A stretch of DNA of 28,271 bases from a virus. How positions within the stretch are numbered: position 1 is the first letter of the stretch; each line of letters opens with the position of its first letter. The stretch covers positions 1 through 28,271 of IMG/VR virus record IMGVR_UViG_3300013089_000003. One strand, 5' to 3'. Of the stretch, positions 1 to 6,490 are shown piece after piece. Position numbers and translations under genes: made by a program. The notes under the pieces are model-generated. The model ran no database searches, was not told the origin of the DNA, and worked only from the letters and a program-made list of their open reading frames with translations.

Positions 1-71
1 CGGACAGGGGGTGAGGTGAGCTGGGGGCGGTGGGCAGTGTCTGGCTGACACGTGAACATTTGAGGCGGGCG
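1..71 (+). other. Left edge: possible end of an upstream gene plus leader
   Basis: Frame 1 is open from the window edge to a TGA at 46-48, giving 15 residues, so this may be the C-terminus of a truncated upstream gene. That is too short to be sure. A short inverted repeat, GTGTC at 37-41 and GACAC at 47-51, overlaps this stop. The sequence GAGG at 62-65 lies at good spacing before the ATG at 72. Confidence 0.25.
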
Positions 72-191
72 ATGGGAAAGAAGCACAGGAAGCGGACGAA
101 GCCGAAGGACGATGGGCGCATCGTGGTGAGGGGGTTCCACGGACTTAGGAAGGTGCGTTCGTTTGGGAAGAGGCGCAGACTCAGGCAGTAG
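72..191 (+). CDS. Tiny highly basic protein, 39 aa, unknown
   Basis: This is a 39-residue frame starting at ATG 72, with GAGG at 62-65 as a plausible ribosome binding site, and ending with TAG at 189-191. About 40% of its residues are Lys or Arg, including KKHRKRTKPK near the start and GKRRRLRQ at the C-terminus. It has a single short hydrophobic stretch in the middle. Such composition suggests nucleic-acid binding, but no family is recognised. It sits immediately before the methyltransferase gene. Its main support is the ribosome binding site and the tight packing. It could be a chance frame in GC-rich DNA. Confidence 0.4.
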   Translation: MGKKHRKRTKPKDDGRIVVRGFHGLRKVRSFGKRRRLRQ

Positions 192-194
192 CAT

Positions 195-201
195 GGAGGT
201 G
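195..201 (+). promoter_or_regulatory. Shine-Dalgarno that decides the methyltransferase start
   Basis: GGAGGTG lies 9 nt before the ATG at 211 and is the strongest ribosome binding site in the area. It favours 211 over the in-frame starts at 163 (inside the preceding small gene) and 193 (only a weak AGG upstream). Confidence 0.5.
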
Positions 202-210
202 GTACGAAGT

Positions 211-735
211 ATGAACGGGATCGCGACAGAGAAGCACTTTCAGGATTGTCCGGGGGGATATTGGGATGGGCGCTGGGAAGCGTACCTGCGGCAGGTGTGT
301 CTCTTCCTTCGCCTGCTGGACGGGATGCACTTTCGCCATGGGCACGTGCTTGAGGTGGGTCCCGGGGAGCGGCCTCTGGTGGTTGGCTCGCAGCGGATGG
401 ATAAGCGGGAGCTGCAAATCGCGAATCTTGTGGTGTGTGATATCGAGAATCCCTGGCCGTGGCAAGATGGAGCGTTCGACCTGGTAATCATGCTTCAGGT
501 GATTGAGCATGTGGCTCATGATACTGAGTGCCTGGTGATGGATGAGTGCAAGCGGGTCGGGTCGCATCTGCTGTTGTCGATTCCGTACCAATGGACGGGG
601 GGGCCGCTGGATCACCGGGGGCTGGATGACAGTTATGTGGCGGCGGTGTCGCGTGGCGTGCGCTGGGATCTGGCGTTCGAGATGGGTGGGCTGAATGGCG
701 TGCCGCGACGGAAGGCGTACTTCTGGGAGTGGTGA
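211..735 (+). CDS. Class I SAM-dependent methyltransferase
   Basis: The 174-residue product carries a Rossmann-type methyltransferase core. Motif I is HVLEVGPGE at residues 45-53. An acidic strand end follows at VVCDIE (about 74-79). Then comes a PWPWQDGAFDLVIMLQVIEH segment (81-100), typical of the Methyltransf_11 group, where the phrase before the E-H pair closes the SAM pocket. The C-terminal part (about 118-174) is short, with SIPYQW and GGPLDHRG. The substrate is not evident. Related small phage methyltransferases modify DNA, sugars or small metabolites. The gene is also open from 163 or 193. The 211 start is chosen for its Shine-Dalgarno site. Placement just before the terminase genes is unusual, so it may be an accessory gene. 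Confidence 0.75.
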   Translation: MNGIATEKHFQDCPGGYWDGRWEAYLRQVCLFLRLLDGMHFRHGHVLEVGPGERPLVVGSQRMDKRELQIANLVVCDIENPWPWQDGAFDLVIMLQVIEHVAHDTECLVMDECKRVGSHLLLSIPYQWTGGPLDHRGLDDSYVAAVSRGVRWDLAFEMGGLNGVPRRKAYFWEW

Positions 736-755
736 CGTAGTGATCGAGGATGCGG

Positions 756-950
756 ATGACTGAGTACGTGTATGGCTGGGGCAACAACGTGAAGCGGGCT
801 ACGCTGAAGGGTCGGCGGTGCCGCGTGGTGGTGCGCGGGGCGATGAACAGCGCGCTGGTCGAGTTTGGGGACACGGGCCAGCGTGAGGTGGTCAGCCGCA
901 ATGCGTTGCGGCGGGCGGATCGGGATGCAGGAAGGATGGTGGGCCGATGA
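756..950 (+). CDS. Small conserved-type phage protein, 64 aa
   Basis: The product is a 64-residue basic protein whose core reads GRRCRVVVRG, then MNSALVEF and VVSRNALRR (residues about 20-54). The alternation of short beta strands and turns suggests a small beta-barrel such as a KOW or SH3-like fold. This is inference from pattern only. Similar short proteins occur beside terminase genes in many uncultivated phages, as I recall. ATG 756 has GAGG at 746-749 just upstream. ATG 750 is an alternative two codons earlier. Its stop overlaps the next start as ATGA, indicating translational coupling. Confidence 0.6.
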   Translation: MTEYVYGWGNNVKRATLKGRRCRVVVRGAMNSALVEFGDTGQREVVSRNALRRADRDAGRMVGR

Positions 951-1291
951 GCAGAGCGACTAGACTGGTACGGGTGTCTGATGTGCCTCCGGGGACTATG
1001 GGCGATATGGCGGCCATACCGTTGCCGGGATTGAGGGCTCGGGCGCGGAACCGGAGATTGGTGGTGTGGCCAACCGCGGATGGTGGGGTGATGATCTGTA
1101 CCCGCAGGCTGATGCCAACGGTTCCGGGGACGCCCCGGCAGATTTTGCGGCATGGCATGCGGCTGAGCCAGGGAGGGGCCTGGGCGCTGCTGGATATTCT
1201 GAGCCGGGTCCTGGAGCGGCAGCTCGATGACGAGGTGTCGGCGGACGCAGAGTCGTTGGATGCGGGGGACGGCGATGGATGTGGGGTCTGA
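947..1291 (+). CDS. Hypothetical protein, 114 aa
   Basis: This 114-residue frame starts with the ATG that overlaps the previous stop (ATGA at 947-950). It runs 17 nt into the terminase small subunit gene. The N-terminal half is basic and rich in short hydrophobic strands, for example RRLVVWPT and GGVMICTRR. A predicted helix around GAWALLDILSRVLERQL is followed by an acidic tail (DDEVSADAES, then a Gly and Asp run). No domain is recognised. Close coupling on both sides argues that it is a real gene in the packaging operon. A role in packaging or as a small regulator is only a guess. Confidence 0.5.
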   Translation: MSRATRLVRVSDVPPGTMGDMAAIPLPGLRARARNRRLVVWPTADGGVMICTRRLMPTVPGTPRQILRHGMRLSQGGAWALLDILSRVLERQLDDEVSADAESLDAGDGDGCGV

Positions 1292-1799
1292 ACCGGGCAG
1301 TCATGCGTTGCGCAACTGGCGCCACGAGCGCTTTGCGCAGGCGTACGCCGGCGAGTGCTACGGAAATGCAACGAGGGCGTACGTCGCCGCTGGCTTCTGC
1401 CCGAAACGCATTGAGAGTGCGCAGACAGCAGGTCCCCGCCTGTTGCGGGATGTTGCCGAGATTCGGGAGCGGGTGGCCTACCTGCGGAAGGCCGCAACGC
1501 AGCTCATCGAGTATGATCGGTTGGAGGCGACACGGCGGCTGTTGGGGATGGCGGAGGATGATACGTGTCCTCGGGCGGTGCAGCTGAAGGCGCTCCAGAC
1601 GCTCAACAAGCTGATGGGATACGAGACCCCAGAAGAGGTGCACCACGAGCACCGGGGGGAACTGTCGGTGAAGGCCTCGGACGGCCTGGAGGGGGATGTG
1701 CTTGAGGCGATGCGCGAGGAGGCGCGGTTGATCCAGGAGGCGTTTGACGCGGGGGAGGCGGAGTCCGCAGGGGAGGATGAGCCGAGCGGAGATGAATGA
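1275..1799 (+). CDS. terS: Terminase small subunit
   Basis: The 174-residue product is the DNA-recognition subunit of the packaging motor. Residues about 14-60 match the Terminase_2 pattern: RHERFAQAYAGECYGNATRA, then an A-G-(F/Y) turn and a second helix ending in GPRLLRD, which together make the helix-turn-helix. The middle (about 65-110) is a long helical region expected to oligomerise. The acidic C-terminus is expected to contact the large subunit. ATG 1275 is preferred because GGGGGAC lies just upstream. An in-frame ATG at 1227 lies deep in the previous gene. Its stop overlaps the terminase large subunit start (ATGA at 1796-1799). Position and fold pattern support the call strongly. Confidence 0.85.
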   Translation: MDVGSEPGSHALRNWRHERFAQAYAGECYGNATRAYVAAGFCPKRIESAQTAGPRLLRDVAEIRERVAYLRKAATQLIEYDRLEATRRLLGMAEDDTCPRAVQLKALQTLNKLMGYETPEEVHHEHRGELSVKASDGLEGDVLEAMREEARLIQEAFDAGEAESAGEDEPSGDE

Positions 1800-3319
1800 G
1801 CCCTGTCGCGGATATGTCCCTGCCGGTTGCGCTGGCGTTCTACCAGCAGGTAGCGCAGCGTAACCAGCGTGAGGAGATGCGGGCGCTTGCCCGCAATGAC
1901 CTGTTCTTCCTGCTGGTGTTCCTGTGCCGGCGTCGCGATCTCATTCACCCATGGATCTATGAGCGGGTCCGGGAGGTCGAGGCGGCTTCGGATGGGCACC
2001 TCGACCTCTGGGCGCGTGAGCACGGCAAATCCTCTATCATCACCTTCGGGGCGACGCTCCAGGAGATTCTGTGTGATCCCGAGGTCACGGTCGGGATCTT
2101 CTCCCACACGCGCCCCATCGCAAAGGCCTTCCTGAAGCAACTCAAGGTGGAGCTCGAAAGCAACGAGCTGCTGAAGGCGCTCTTCCCTGATATCCTATGG
2201 CAGGAACCCAAGAAGCAGGCGCCAACCTGGTCGCTTGACCTGGGGATCGTGGTCAAGCGCAAGGGCAATCCCAAGGAGATGACAGTCGAGGCGTGGGGAT
2301 TGGTCGACGGGCAGCCGACCAGCAAGCACTACTCGCTTCAGGTCTATGATGATGTGGTGACCCTGGAGAGTGTCACCAGCCCGGAGATGATTGCCAAGAC
2401 CACGGAGGCGTGGGAGATCTCGCTCAATCTCTCGAGCCGGCCGGCGCGTCGCCGCTACGTGGGTACGAGGTACCACGCCAACGATACCTATCGGACCATG
2501 ATCGAGCGTGAAGCGGCGATCCCGAGGTTGTACGCGGCGACGCATGACGGGACCCTGGAGGGCCGGCCGGTGTGGCTGAGCCGCCAGGAGCTGGACGACA
2601 AGCGCAGGTCCATGGGGCCGTATGTGTTCGCCTGTCAGATGCTCATGAACCCGCTTGCCGACAAGGCACAGGGGTTTGCACACGACTGGCTCGAGTTCTA
2701 TGACGGGTCGTTGAAGACGGGGCAGATGAACATCTACATCCTGGTGGACCCGGCCGGGGAGAAGAAGAAGAGCAGCGACTACACGGTCATGGCGGTAATC
2801 GGGCTCGCTCCCGATCAGAATTACTATCTGCTGGATCTGGTGCGCGATCGGCTCAGCCTGACGGAGCGTGGCAAGACGCTGTTTGACCTGGTGATTAAGT
2901 GGCCCGGATGCATTCGCGTAGGGTACGAGAAATATGGTCTGCAGGCGGACATCGAGTTTATCCGCTTCCTCCAGAACCAGCGCAACCATAGGTTTCCCAT
3001 CGTCGAGCTTGGGGGGCCGATGCCGAAGCCGGACCGGATACGGCGCCTGGTACCGGTGTTCGAGCAGCGGCGGTTCTGGCTCCCGCGGCGGCTGATCTAT
3101 GTGGATTGGGAAGGCAAGGTGCACGACCTGGTAGCGGATTTCATCGCCGATGAGTACGACGCCTTTCCGGTCTCGACGCATGACGATATTCTCGACGCCA
3201 CGTCGAGGATTCTGGACGTGGATCTGCGCGCAGCCATGCCCGCGATGGACAGGGATGCCCTGGAGCGGGGTAGCCAGGTCCCGGCGCCGATGACGCAGAG
3301 TACCTATAAGGTGCTCTGA
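1796..3319 (+). CDS. terL: Terminase large subunit (packaging ATPase and nuclease)
   Basis: The 507-residue protein is the ATP-driven DNA translocase and headful or site-specific nuclease of packaging. Walker A is LWAREHGKSS at residues 71-80, the W-A-R-E-H-G-K-S form seen in many T7-like and BPP-1-like terminases. Walker B is LQVYDDV at 181-187 with the acidic pair D185/D186. The RNase H-like nuclease follows, with VDPAG at about 317-321 (D318), YEKYG at 377-381 (E378) and HDDILDA at 462-468 as the likely metal ligands. Length is normal for the family. The start overlaps the small subunit stop. ATG 1814 is an alternative. A terminator hairpin follows 8 nt after the stop. Confidence 0.95.
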   Translation: MSPVADMSLPVALAFYQQVAQRNQREEMRALARNDLFFLLVFLCRRRDLIHPWIYERVREVEAASDGHLDLWAREHGKSSIITFGATLQEILCDPEVTVGIFSHTRPIAKAFLKQLKVELESNELLKALFPDILWQEPKKQAPTWSLDLGIVVKRKGNPKEMTVEAWGLVDGQPTSKHYSLQVYDDVVTLESVTSPEMIAKTTEAWEISLNLSSRPARRRYVGTRYHANDTYRTMIEREAAIPRLYAATHDGTLEGRPVWLSRQELDDKRRSMGPYVFACQMLMNPLADKAQGFAHDWLEFYDGSLKTGQMNIYILVDPAGEKKKSSDYTVMAVIGLAPDQNYYLLDLVRDRLSLTERGKTLFDLVIKWPGCIRVGYEKYGLQADIEFIRFLQNQRNHRFPIVELGGPMPKPDRIRRLVPVFEQRRFWLPRRLIYVDWEGKVHDLVADFIADEYDAFPVSTHDDILDATSRILDVDLRAAMPAMDRDALERGSQVPAPMTQSTYKVL

Positions 3320-3326
3320 GGGGGGT

Positions 3327-3356
3327 GTCGGGGGACGGAAGAAACCCCGACTTTCT
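3327..3356 (+). terminator. Likely intrinsic terminator after terL
   Basis: A 7-bp stem, GTCGGGG at 3327-3333 pairing with CCCCGAC at 3345-3351, has an 11-nt loop and is followed directly by TTTCT. It lies just after the terminase stop at 3319 and would end the packaging transcript or reduce readthrough into the head genes. The U-tract is short, so termination may be partial. Confidence 0.6.
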
Positions 3357-3400
3357 GTACAGTGCGCTACGCACGATCCCACGAGTTTTACGCACGGAGC

Positions 3401-3416
3401 ACGTGGGGCCACACGT
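3401..3416. repeat. 16-bp near-perfect palindrome, possible operator
   Basis: The sequence ACGTGGGGCCACACGT is symmetric at 7 of 8 base-pair positions. Upstream, the octamer TACGCACG occurs twice, at 3368-3375 and 3389-3396, exactly 21 bp apart. Together these could be protein-binding sites controlling the head operon. No clear -35/-10 promoter was seen beside them. Confidence 0.35.
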
Positions 3417-3427
3417 TCACTTTTCCC

Positions 3428-3472
3428 CCTATGACAAAGGGCAGTGTCGACACTGCCGGATGCGGTCATAGG
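3428..3472. repeat. Nested inverted repeats before the head module
   Basis: An 18-bp perfect palindrome (3440-3457, GGCAGTGTCGACACTGCC) lies inside an 8-bp inverted repeat: CCTATGAC at 3428-3435 and GTCATAGG at 3465-3472. As DNA this is a strong dimer-binding site. As RNA it would form a long stem with a UCGA tetraloop and would pair the AGG of the ribosome binding site (AGGAG, 3470-3474) of the next gene. No T-run follows, so it is not a simple terminator. Confidence 0.6.
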
Positions 3473-3485
3473 AGCGCGAAGAGTC

Positions 3486-3680
3486 ATGTGTTTCGGCGGA
3501 TCTCCATCTCCCCGACCCCCGCCTCCCCCTCCTGAACCCCTCAAAGACGTGGCCGTTGATCAGCGGCGCGCTCGCGACCAGTCCAAGGCCGCGGCGGTGC
3601 TCGCCTCCGGCATGCAGGGCACGAACAGGACCGGGGGGCGCGGGGTCAGTTCCGTTCCGCTGGTCAACCGGCTGGGATAG
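3486..3680 (+). CDS. Small proline-rich head-module protein, 64 aa
   Basis: The 64-residue product begins MCFGG, has a polyproline run at residues about 8-15 and a short charged helical segment (about 18-40). It ends with GTNRTGGRG and a NRLG terminus. Small proteins beginning M-C-F-G-G or M-S-F-G-G with proline runs and a Gly-rich tail ending in L-G often sit between terminase and portal genes in podoviruses, as I recall. Their role is not known to me. ATG 3486 is chosen because AGGAG (3470-3474) precedes it. The GTG at 3444 falls inside the palindrome and is unlikely. The portal gene starts 5 nt after its stop. Confidence 0.65.
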   Translation: MCFGGSPSPRPPPPPPEPLKDVAVDQRRARDQSKAAAVLASGMQGTNRTGGRGVSSVPLVNRLG

Positions 3681-3685
3681 GCCTC

Positions 3686-5374
3686 ATGTCCAGAGAAAAC
3701 GCGGCAATCTGCACGGCGGTCCAGAAGCGGTTTGGGCGGTTGAAGGCCGACCGCACGAGCTGGCAGTCGACGTGGACGGAGCTGAAGACGCAGCTATTGC
3801 CGGCGCACGGGCGGGGGATCGGCGGGGCCGGAAACATCGGCGAGCACAACGACGGGGCGCGCCATGATCTGGACCTTTACGACATGCAGCCGGTACGTGC
3901 CATCGGGGTGGCCGGCGCCGGGATGCAATCCGGGCTGACCTCGCCGGCGCGGCCGTGGTTCTCGCTCGGGGTACAAGATCCTGGGCTGGCTGATGAGCAC
4001 CATGTGAAGCTTTGGCTCGCGGATGTGGAACGGCGAATGCGCTCGGTCTACAGCCAGAGCAACGTGTACCGCTCGCTGCACCACTGCTACCTCGAGCTAT
4101 TGACCTTCGGCACCGCGGCCATGGGGATCTTTGAGGTGTTCGGCAGCGTGCTGCGGGCGCGGGCCTACACGTGCGGGGAGTACTGGCTGGCGCAGGATGC
4201 GCAGGGCCGGGTCGACACGATGTACCGGCAGTACTGGATGAGCGTGGGGCAGCTGCGGGATGAGTTCGGCGAGGACCACTTGTCTCCTGGGGTGCGCTCG
4301 TGCCTGGCTGGCGGGAATGTCGACACGGTGTTTGCGGTGATCCATGCCATCGAGCCGAACGATGACAGGATAGAGGCTGGGGTGGAGCGGTTTGCCTGGC
4401 GATCGATCTACATGGAGGCCGGCGCCAGCGAGGAGGTGTTGAAGATCGAGGGGTACTACGAGTTCCCGGTCATGGCGCCACGGTGGCACGTGGTGGCCGA
4501 GGATACCTACGGGCACGGGGCCGGACACGATGTCCTTGGCGACTGCAAGATGCTCCAGAAGATGACCGAACAGGAGCTGGTGGCGCTCGACAAAGCGATT
4601 GAGCCCCCCATGGCGGCCCCCGGGTCGATGAAAACGGTTCTCATCAACACGGTTCCGGGAGGCATCACCTACACCGATGATCCGAAAGACATGTTGCGGC
4701 CTCTGTACCAGGTAACCCCGCCCATCGGCGAGATTGAGGCGAAGATCCGCGATGTACGGCTGTCTATCAGGCAGGGGCTCTACAACGATCTGTTTCTGAT
4801 GCTCATCGAGGCGGAGATGGGCAAGATGACGGCGACCGAGGTCGCCGCGCGCCACGAGGAAAAGTTGGTCATGCTCGGACCGGTGCTGGAACGGCTGCAC
4901 AACGAGCTCCTTGACCCGTTGATCGACCGCACGTTCAACTTGATGGCCCGAGCTGGGTACATCCCCCCTCCCCCGCAGGCGCTTCAGGGCATGCCGCTGA
5001 ACGTGAATTACATCTCCCCGCTCGCGCTGGCTCAGAAGGCGATTGCGCTGAATGGGGTCACCACGCTTACCGCATTCGTGGCGCAGGCGGCAACCATCGA
5101 CCCGGCCGTGACGGACAAGCTGGACCTCGATGAGGCAACCGACGCCTATGCCGATGCGCTTGGGGTCCCTCCCAAGCTGATGCGGGACGATCGAGCCGTG
5201 AAGACGATGCGGGCGAACCGGGCCAAGCAGGCGCAAATGGCCGCGATGGTCCAGGGGGCGCAGGCGATGGCAGGCGCGGCGAAGGATGCCGCTGGGGCGG
5301 ACCTCGCAGGCAATAATGCCCTGAGCCGGATCATGGGCACGGCCCAACAGACGGGGAGGATGCCGGGTGCCTGA
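3686..5374 (+). CDS. Portal protein (head-to-tail connecting family)
   Basis: The 562-residue product forms the dodecameric ring through which DNA enters and leaves the capsid. It fits the podoviral head-to-tail connecting family shared by T7 gp8 and BPP-1. The start, with AVQKRFGRLKADRTSWQSTW, is the usual helical wing. It continues with the family-typical GMQSGLTSPARPWFSLGV (about 80-97), then a helix-rich region with LTFGTAAMGIFEV and a beta domain. The crown-like C-terminal part includes a KMTATEVAARHEEKLVMLGP helix (about 377-396). The C-terminus is Ala- and Met-rich and may reach into the capsid. Its stop overlaps the GTG of the Bbp19-like gene. Size and position match the family. Confidence 0.92.
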   Translation: MSRENAAICTAVQKRFGRLKADRTSWQSTWTELKTQLLPAHGRGIGGAGNIGEHNDGARHDLDLYDMQPVRAIGVAGAGMQSGLTSPARPWFSLGVQDPGLADEHHVKLWLADVERRMRSVYSQSNVYRSLHHCYLELLTFGTAAMGIFEVFGSVLRARAYTCGEYWLAQDAQGRVDTMYRQYWMSVGQLRDEFGEDHLSPGVRSCLAGGNVDTVFAVIHAIEPNDDRIEAGVERFAWRSIYMEAGASEEVLKIEGYYEFPVMAPRWHVVAEDTYGHGAGHDVLGDCKMLQKMTEQELVALDKAIEPPMAAPGSMKTVLINTVPGGITYTDDPKDMLRPLYQVTPPIGEIEAKIRDVRLSIRQGLYNDLFLMLIEAEMGKMTATEVAARHEEKLVMLGPVLERLHNELLDPLIDRTFNLMARAGYIPPPPQALQGMPLNVNYISPLALAQKAIALNGVTTLTAFVAQAATIDPAVTDKLDLDEATDAYADALGVPPKLMRDDRAVKTMRANRAKQAQMAAMVQGAQAMAGAAKDAAGADLAGNNALSRIMGTAQQTGRMPGA

Positions 5375-5702
5375 TCCTCGTACAACTCGGGAAGAGGCGA
5401 ACCGCAAGGCGGAGCTCGCGGCGGCGCAACGTCGCGCCGATGTGCGCGAGGTGATGGGGTTGCCCTCCGGCCGGCGGCTGATCTGGGATTGGTTGAGCGA
5501 TGCGGGCCTGTTTCGGGCCTGTTTCACAGGCAGCTCGCAGACCTTCTACAACGAGGGCCGGCGGGAATTCGGGTTGAGAATGTTCCAGCAGATCCTGGAG
5601 GCGTGCCCGGATCTGTATGCACAGGCAGTGCAGGAATTACGCGCACGCGAAAACGATCATGCGGAGACTGACGATGGCAGACAGCGCACAAGCTCACACT
5701 GA
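5367..5702 (+). CDS. Bbp19-like head-module protein, 111 aa
   Basis: The 111-residue product matches my recollection of the phage Bbp19 family, named from Bordetella phage BPP-1. The signature is SGRRLIWDWLSDAGLFRACF followed by a T-G-S-S-x-T-F-Y-N-E-G-R-R block and FGLRMFQQILEACPD (residues about 34-82). The protein is mostly helical. Its exact role in the virion is not established to my knowledge. It is always found between portal and capsid genes, so a part in head assembly or the connector is likely. It starts at GTG 5367, with GGAGG just upstream inside the portal gene, and overlaps the portal stop by 8 nt. It also overlaps the next gene by 29 nt. Confidence 0.75.
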   Translation: MPDPRTTREEANRKAELAAAQRRADVREVMGLPSGRRLIWDWLSDAGLFRACFTGSSQTFYNEGRREFGLRMFQQILEACPDLYAQAVQELRARENDHAETDDGRQRTSSH

Positions 5703-6423
5703 CGCTGCGTCTGGCGAATCGTCCATCCTCGGCGCTGCGGACGGGGCCGGCGTGAAGCCGGAGACCGGTGCGGACTCGAAGGGCGGCGAGAGCAGCATCC
5801 TCGGCGGGGCCGGGGAAGACGCCAAGCCCGACGGGAAACCCGAGGATAAGGGCAACGAGGACCAAGGCGGAGACAAGGACAAGGCGAAGGCCGAAGGCGA
5901 AGAGAAGGACAAGGACGGCGAGGGTAAACCCAAGGACGGCGAGGACAAGCCCAAGGGCGCACCCGAAGCGTACGAACCCTTCACGATGCCCGAGGGCCTT
6001 GAGCTGGACTCCGCGGCGGTGGACCTGGTTGCCCCCGTGCTGAAGGAACTGGACCTGCCGCAGGAATCGGCGCAGAAGCTGGTGGACGCGTACGTGAAGT
6101 TGCAAGCGCAGCAGGCGCAGGCGGCCGAAGAGGCGCTGGCCGAGCAACGCAAGACCTGGGCGGGCGAGTTCCGCAAGACGAAGGGATGGCAGGAAGAGGC
6201 GGGCTACGCAAGGCGGGCGCTCGACACCTTTGGTGACGATGCCTCCAAGCAGATGTTTGCAGACTCCTGGTTGGGTGACCACCCTGCGGTGCTCTCGTTC
6301 CTGGCGCGGATCGGCAAGTCTGTCTCCGAGGACCGGGGACCTGGCGCGGGTAAGGGACCCACGGGCACGGTAGTGGACCGGGCGGCGTCCTTCTACCCAT
6401 CGATGGCGCGGAAGGGCGGCTGA
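5674..6423 (+). CDS. Scaffold-like capsid assembly protein
   Basis: The 249-residue product precedes the major capsid gene, the usual place for a scaffold. The N-terminal half (about 25-105) is a low-complexity Asp, Glu, Lys and Gly-rich region with alternating charges. The C-terminal half is helical: FTMPEGLELD at about 109-118, then a long Gln/Ala-rich coiled-coil-like helix around LVDAYVKLQAQQAQAAEEAL. It ends with a small basic tail, YPSMARKGG. A motif, GESSILG, appears twice about 24 residues apart near the N-terminus. Charged flexible scaffolds are normally expelled or degraded during capsid maturation. ATG 5674 is chosen for GGAG at 5663-5666. The frame is open upstream to 5617. Confidence 0.8.
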   Translation: MADSAQAHTDAASGESSILGAADGAGVKPETGADSKGGESSILGGAGEDAKPDGKPEDKGNEDQGGDKDKAKAEGEEKDKDGEGKPKDGEDKPKGAPEAYEPFTMPEGLELDSAAVDLVAPVLKELDLPQESAQKLVDAYVKLQAQQAQAAEEALAEQRKTWAGEFRKTKGWQEEAGYARRALDTFGDDASKQMFADSWLGDHPAVLSFLARIGKSVSEDRGPGAGKGPTGTVVDRAASFYPSMARKGG

Positions 6424-6424
6424 T

Positions 6425-6440
6425 GCCGTCCGGCGACGGC
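6425..6440 (+). other. Short GC hairpin before the major capsid gene
   Basis: GCCGTC pairs perfectly with GACGGC around a CGGC loop, starting 2 nt after the scaffold stop. No U-run follows. It may protect or separate the capsid message. The capsid ribosome binding site AAAGGAG (6476-6482) lies downstream and is free. Confidence 0.4.
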
Positions 6441-6490
6441 GCCTGTGACTGTGACAAGACACACTGTGCAACCGTAAAGGAGATGCACAC

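Noticed and set aside
32-41. GGGCAGTGTC shared between the left edge and the palindrome at 3439-3448, as a possible repeated operator
   Set aside because: Only one half-site matches, and the near-identical 9-mer GGGCAGTGT also occurs inside the giant gene at about 14747, so the match is within chance.
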